Assembly: GCF_005697565.1 (NCBI RefSeq)
Contig: NZ_CP040004.1
Span: forward strand, 558,001 to 622,000
Length of the DNA: 64,000 nt
Source: Candidatus Nanosynbacter featherlites
GTDB lineage: Bacteria > Patescibacteriota > Saccharimonadia > Saccharimonadales > Saccharimonadaceae
Direction: 5' to 3'
Part shown: positions 61,665 to 64,000 of the stretch, one piece after another
How positions within the stretch are numbered: position 1 is the stretch's first letter
Layout of the letters: each line of letters begins with the position of its first letter
Notes under the pieces: model-generated
What the model was told of the DNA's origin: nothing
Databases searched by the model: none
What the model saw: only the letters and a program-made list of their open reading frames with translations
Position numbers and translations under genes: made by a program

Positions 61665-63443
61665 ATGAGAATCTCAGATAATACGATTGAGAAAATTCTG
61701 AAACAGGGTGGGATCTTAACAGAATCGCAGCTTGCTGATTTAAAGACGACCGCCGAACGGTCCAAACGCACCCTGCAAGAGACCATCATTGAAGACAAGG
61801 TGTTAGAAGAACGCGAACTAGCCAAATTGGTTGGTGATTATATCGGGACGCCGTTTGTCGAGATTGAGCCAAAAGATATTCCTGATGACGTTCTAAAACG
61901 TATCCCAGAGCACATTGCTCGGCAGTACAATGTTGTGTTGTTTGCGGTTGATGAAGATGGCGCACCAATGCTAGCCATGGAAGATCCTGACGATGTGCAG
62001 GCTCTCAATTTTATCCAAAAAGAAATCGGCTATAACCTGCGTGTGTTCTTGGCGACGAAAAGCAATATTTTGGATTGTCTGGAAAATTATCGTGGTGATG
62101 TGAACGACGAGCTTGACGAAGTCATCGCCATCCAGAGGGACGATAGTGACGCCGAAAACGCCAAAGAAGAAGAATTTGCTGAAGATTCACCGATCGCACA
62201 GACCGTCAACCTGCTGCTCGAGTACGCCATCAAATCACATGCTTCCGACATCCACATTGAGCCACGCGAAGAATTTGTGCAGGTGCGATACCGCATCGAT
62301 GGAGTACTCAGAGAGGTGAATAAATTGCCTCACAATGTTTTGGGAGCTCTGGTCAGCCGTATCAAGATTTTGTCAAATTTGAAAATCGACGAACGCCGTG
62401 TGCCGCAAGACGGCCGCTTCAAGATCAAAGTTTCAGGCAAGCAATACGCCTTGCGTGTATCAACACTGCCGATTGCCGACGGTGAAAAGATCGTCATGCG
62501 TGTGCTGGATGAATCAAACCAGGCGATTTCTCTGGATAAATTGGGCTATTGGGGCTTGTCCCTGGCAACTATCAAAAACGCCATGGCGCAGCCGAACGGT
62601 ATGATCTTGGTGACCGGACCGACTGGTTCTGGAAAATCAACCTCCCTGTTTAGCGTGCTGTCAGAATTGAACACTCCTGATGTTAATATTTCAACCATTG
62701 AAGACCCAGTCGAATATAAAATTCCTGGCGTTAACCAGACCCAGACCAATGCCAAAGCCGGCATGACCTTTGCCTCGGGATTGCGCGCATTGCTCCGTCA
62801 AGACCCAAACATCATCATGGTTGGAGAGATTCGTGACGGCGAAACCGCTAACTTGGGCGTACAGGCGGCGCTGACTGGACACTTGGTGTTCTCGACCCTC
62901 CACACCAACAACGCCGCGACTTGTTTGCCGCGTTTACTCGACATGGATATTGAACCATTCTTGATCGCCAGTACCGTCAAAGCTGTCATCGGTCAGCGAT
63001 TGGTGAGGCGCCTGTGTCAATCCTGCCGTCAAGCATACACCCCTAGCCAAGAAGAGCTAAATTATATCACCCAAATGTTCAACATCACGCCAGAGTCAAT
63101 GCCACACCTTCACGAGCTCGAAGAACAAGCTGCGTCAGAGAGCATCGGTGGTGATACACCAATGGGCACGACAGACGCAACCATCGTTCAGCTGTGGAAG
63201 CCATCGCCTGAAGGCTGTGATGAATGTGGACACAATGGTTTCAAGGGTCGCGTTGGTATTTACGAAGTGTTGGGTATTTCTGTGGCCATTCAAAAGATGA
63301 TCACTGCAAATGCCACCAGCAATGATATTCAAGAACAAGCGATTAGCGAAGGTATGATCACCATGCAGATGGATGGATTGATCAAATCATTCCGTGGCGT
63401 CACAACCATTGAGGAAATTTTACGTGCAACGAGGGAGCAATAA
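61665..63443 (+). CDS. pilB: Type IV pilus assembly ATPase PilB (GspE family), 592 aa
   Basis: A hexameric motor for pilus extension. An MshEN-type N domain (about 1-150) is followed by ASDIHIEPRE near 186, RVPQDGRFK, Walker A GPTGSGKST near 318, Asp-box EDPVEY, LRQDPNIIMVGEIRD Walker B, and GHLVFSTLHTN. The zinc-binding tetra-Cys knuckle CQSC and CDECG is present with about 75 residues between the pairs, longer than usual and Gln/Glu/Ser-rich. It is divergent from tsaE and directly upstream of pilC (3 nt). Confidence 0.95.
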   Translation: MRISDNTIEKILKQGGILTESQLADLKTTAERSKRTLQETIIEDKVLEERELAKLVGDYIGTPFVEIEPKDIPDDVLKRIPEHIARQYNVVLFAVDEDGAPMLAMEDPDDVQALNFIQKEIGYNLRVFLATKSNILDCLENYRGDVNDELDEVIAIQRDDSDAENAKEEEFAEDSPIAQTVNLLLEYAIKSHASDIHIEPREEFVQVRYRIDGVLREVNKLPHNVLGALVSRIKILSNLKIDERRVPQDGRFKIKVSGKQYALRVSTLPIADGEKIVMRVLDESNQAISLDKLGYWGLSLATIKNAMAQPNGMILVTGPTGSGKSTSLFSVLSELNTPDVNISTIEDPVEYKIPGVNQTQTNAKAGMTFASGLRALLRQDPNIIMVGEIRDGETANLGVQAALTGHLVFSTLHTNNAATCLPRLLDMDIEPFLIASTVKAVIGQRLVRRLCQSCRQAYTPSQEELNYITQMFNITPESMPHLHELEEQAASESIGGDTPMGTTDATIVQLWKPSPEGCDECGHNGFKGRVGIYEVLGISVAIQKMITANATSNDIQEQAISEGMITMQMDGLIKSFRGVTTIEEILRATREQ

Positions 63444-63446
63444 CAC

Positions 63447-64000
63447 ATGACTAGTTTTAGTTTTGTCGCGACAAAAAAGATGGCTCAACGCTATCATCAA
63501 CTATAGAGTCCAGTGATCGCGCGGCCGCCATCCGCTCAATCCAAGCGCAAGGGTTAAAATTGGTCAATCTCAAAGAAGCAGGTGCAAAAACCGGTCGCAA
63601 ACGTCGGCGCAAAATTAAGTCTGATGAGTTGGTGATGTTCACCCGTCAGCTAAGCTCCATGGTCTCGGCTGGTGTGCCAATCCTCAGGTCACTGGAGTCA
63701 ATGACAGAACATGCCGAAAGCGCATCATTCCGCTCAATCATTGGCGACGTCTCAAAAGACATTGAAAGTGGTTTGTCATTTGCTGATGCGCTGGCGCGAC
63801 ACCCCGACACCTTCAATGATGTCTACGTTAACATGGTTCGCGCTGGTGAAACCGGTGGTATTTTGGACGACATTTTGAAGCGTTTGGCTTTGCAGCAAGA
63901 AAAATCAGCATCCATCAAGAAAAAGGTTAAAGGAGCCATGACCTATCCAATGGTGCTGATCGTCATTACTATTGGTGCATTTTTTGGCTTGATGATCTTT
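63447..64000 (+). CDS. pilC: Type IV pilus inner-membrane platform PilC (GspF family), 5' part, frameshifted and cut by the window edge
   Basis: The ATG at 63447 reads MTSFSFVATKK, then MAQRYHQL and a TAG at 63504. One extra A in the run at 63473-63478 gives instead TKKDGSTLSSTIESSDRAA and a continuous frame to 64000. That frame is the GspF/PilC pattern: AAAIRSIQAQGLKLVNL, FTRQLSSMVSAGVPILRSLE, YVNMVRAGETGGILDDIL, MTYPMVLIVITIGAFFG (first membrane helix). So the gene is real, but its N-terminal 11 codons are out of frame in this sequence. No other start with a ribosome site is obvious downstream. It lies 3 nt after pilB. Confidence 0.9.
63473..63478 (+). other. Frameshift site: A6 run in pilC
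   Basis: ACAAAAAAGATGG has six A; seven A restore the PilC frame. Same defect type as the run at 37798-37803. Confidence 0.85.

Overview
The window looks like chromosomal DNA of a Candidatus Saccharibacteria (TM7, Patescibacteria) episymbiont, or a close relative. The evidence is gene architecture: a shortened AlaRS, a helix-turn-helix-MurA fusion, a NUDIX-phosphoglycerate mutase fusion, a membrane-tethered Clp-type AAA+ protein, an FtsA/PilM-like ATPase followed by a large membrane protein, a type IV pilus set, and peptidoglycan enzymes without any sign of an outer membrane. TGA is used as a normal stop, often in TGATG or ATGA overlaps, so the code is standard. This excludes the UGA-glycine lineages. 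The species cannot be named from sequence alone.

Layout. 1-20 kb (mostly minus strand): start of uvrA; a small membrane protein; sbcB with an unknown gene; obgE; a LysM-CHAP wall hydrolase with a long leader; an FtsA/PilM-like - membrane protein - ruvX - mltG operon; alaS; rpsP; cysteine desulfurase - ydcF - mnmA (sulfur supply next to tRNA thiolation); and metG - tatD plus two unknown genes. 19.4-30 kb: an Rpf-like factor, a 3D-domain protein, rsmA and a pgeF-like gene; uvrD/pcrA; then pyk - pgk - tpiA with a tail-anchored acidic protein. 30-40.6 kb: a type I secretion ABC transporter and HlyD adaptor beside a lipase-RTX protein of about 2,056 residues. That protein is split by a frameshift and preceded by a small membrane-anchored protein. 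This is the most accessory-looking and most A+T-rich region. 40.7-49.2 kb: tRNAs, a soluble GAF histidine kinase divergent from a response regulator, folD, an alpha-glucan phosphorylase, HTH-murA and glyA. 49.3-64 kb: a pilin and three pilin-like genes, murB, tRNAs, the Clp-like protein, murT-gatD, the NUDIX-gpmA fusion, rny, tsaE-tsaB, pilB and the start of pilC.

The genes describe a small wall-bearing cell with lower glycolysis, peptidoglycan synthesis, amidation and remodelling, type IV pili, and a dedicated exporter for a very large calcium-binding lipase-like protein. Such a protein is a plausible weapon or tool against a bacterial host, but that role is inference.

Two window-wide signals stand out. 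First, 18 genes carry an extended -10 element (usually TGN then TATAAT-like) only 6-9 nt from the start codon, which predicts leaderless mRNAs and fixes several start codons. Second, the RTX gene and pilC are each broken at a run of six A where seven would restore the frame. This points to homopolymer miscalls or to slippage.
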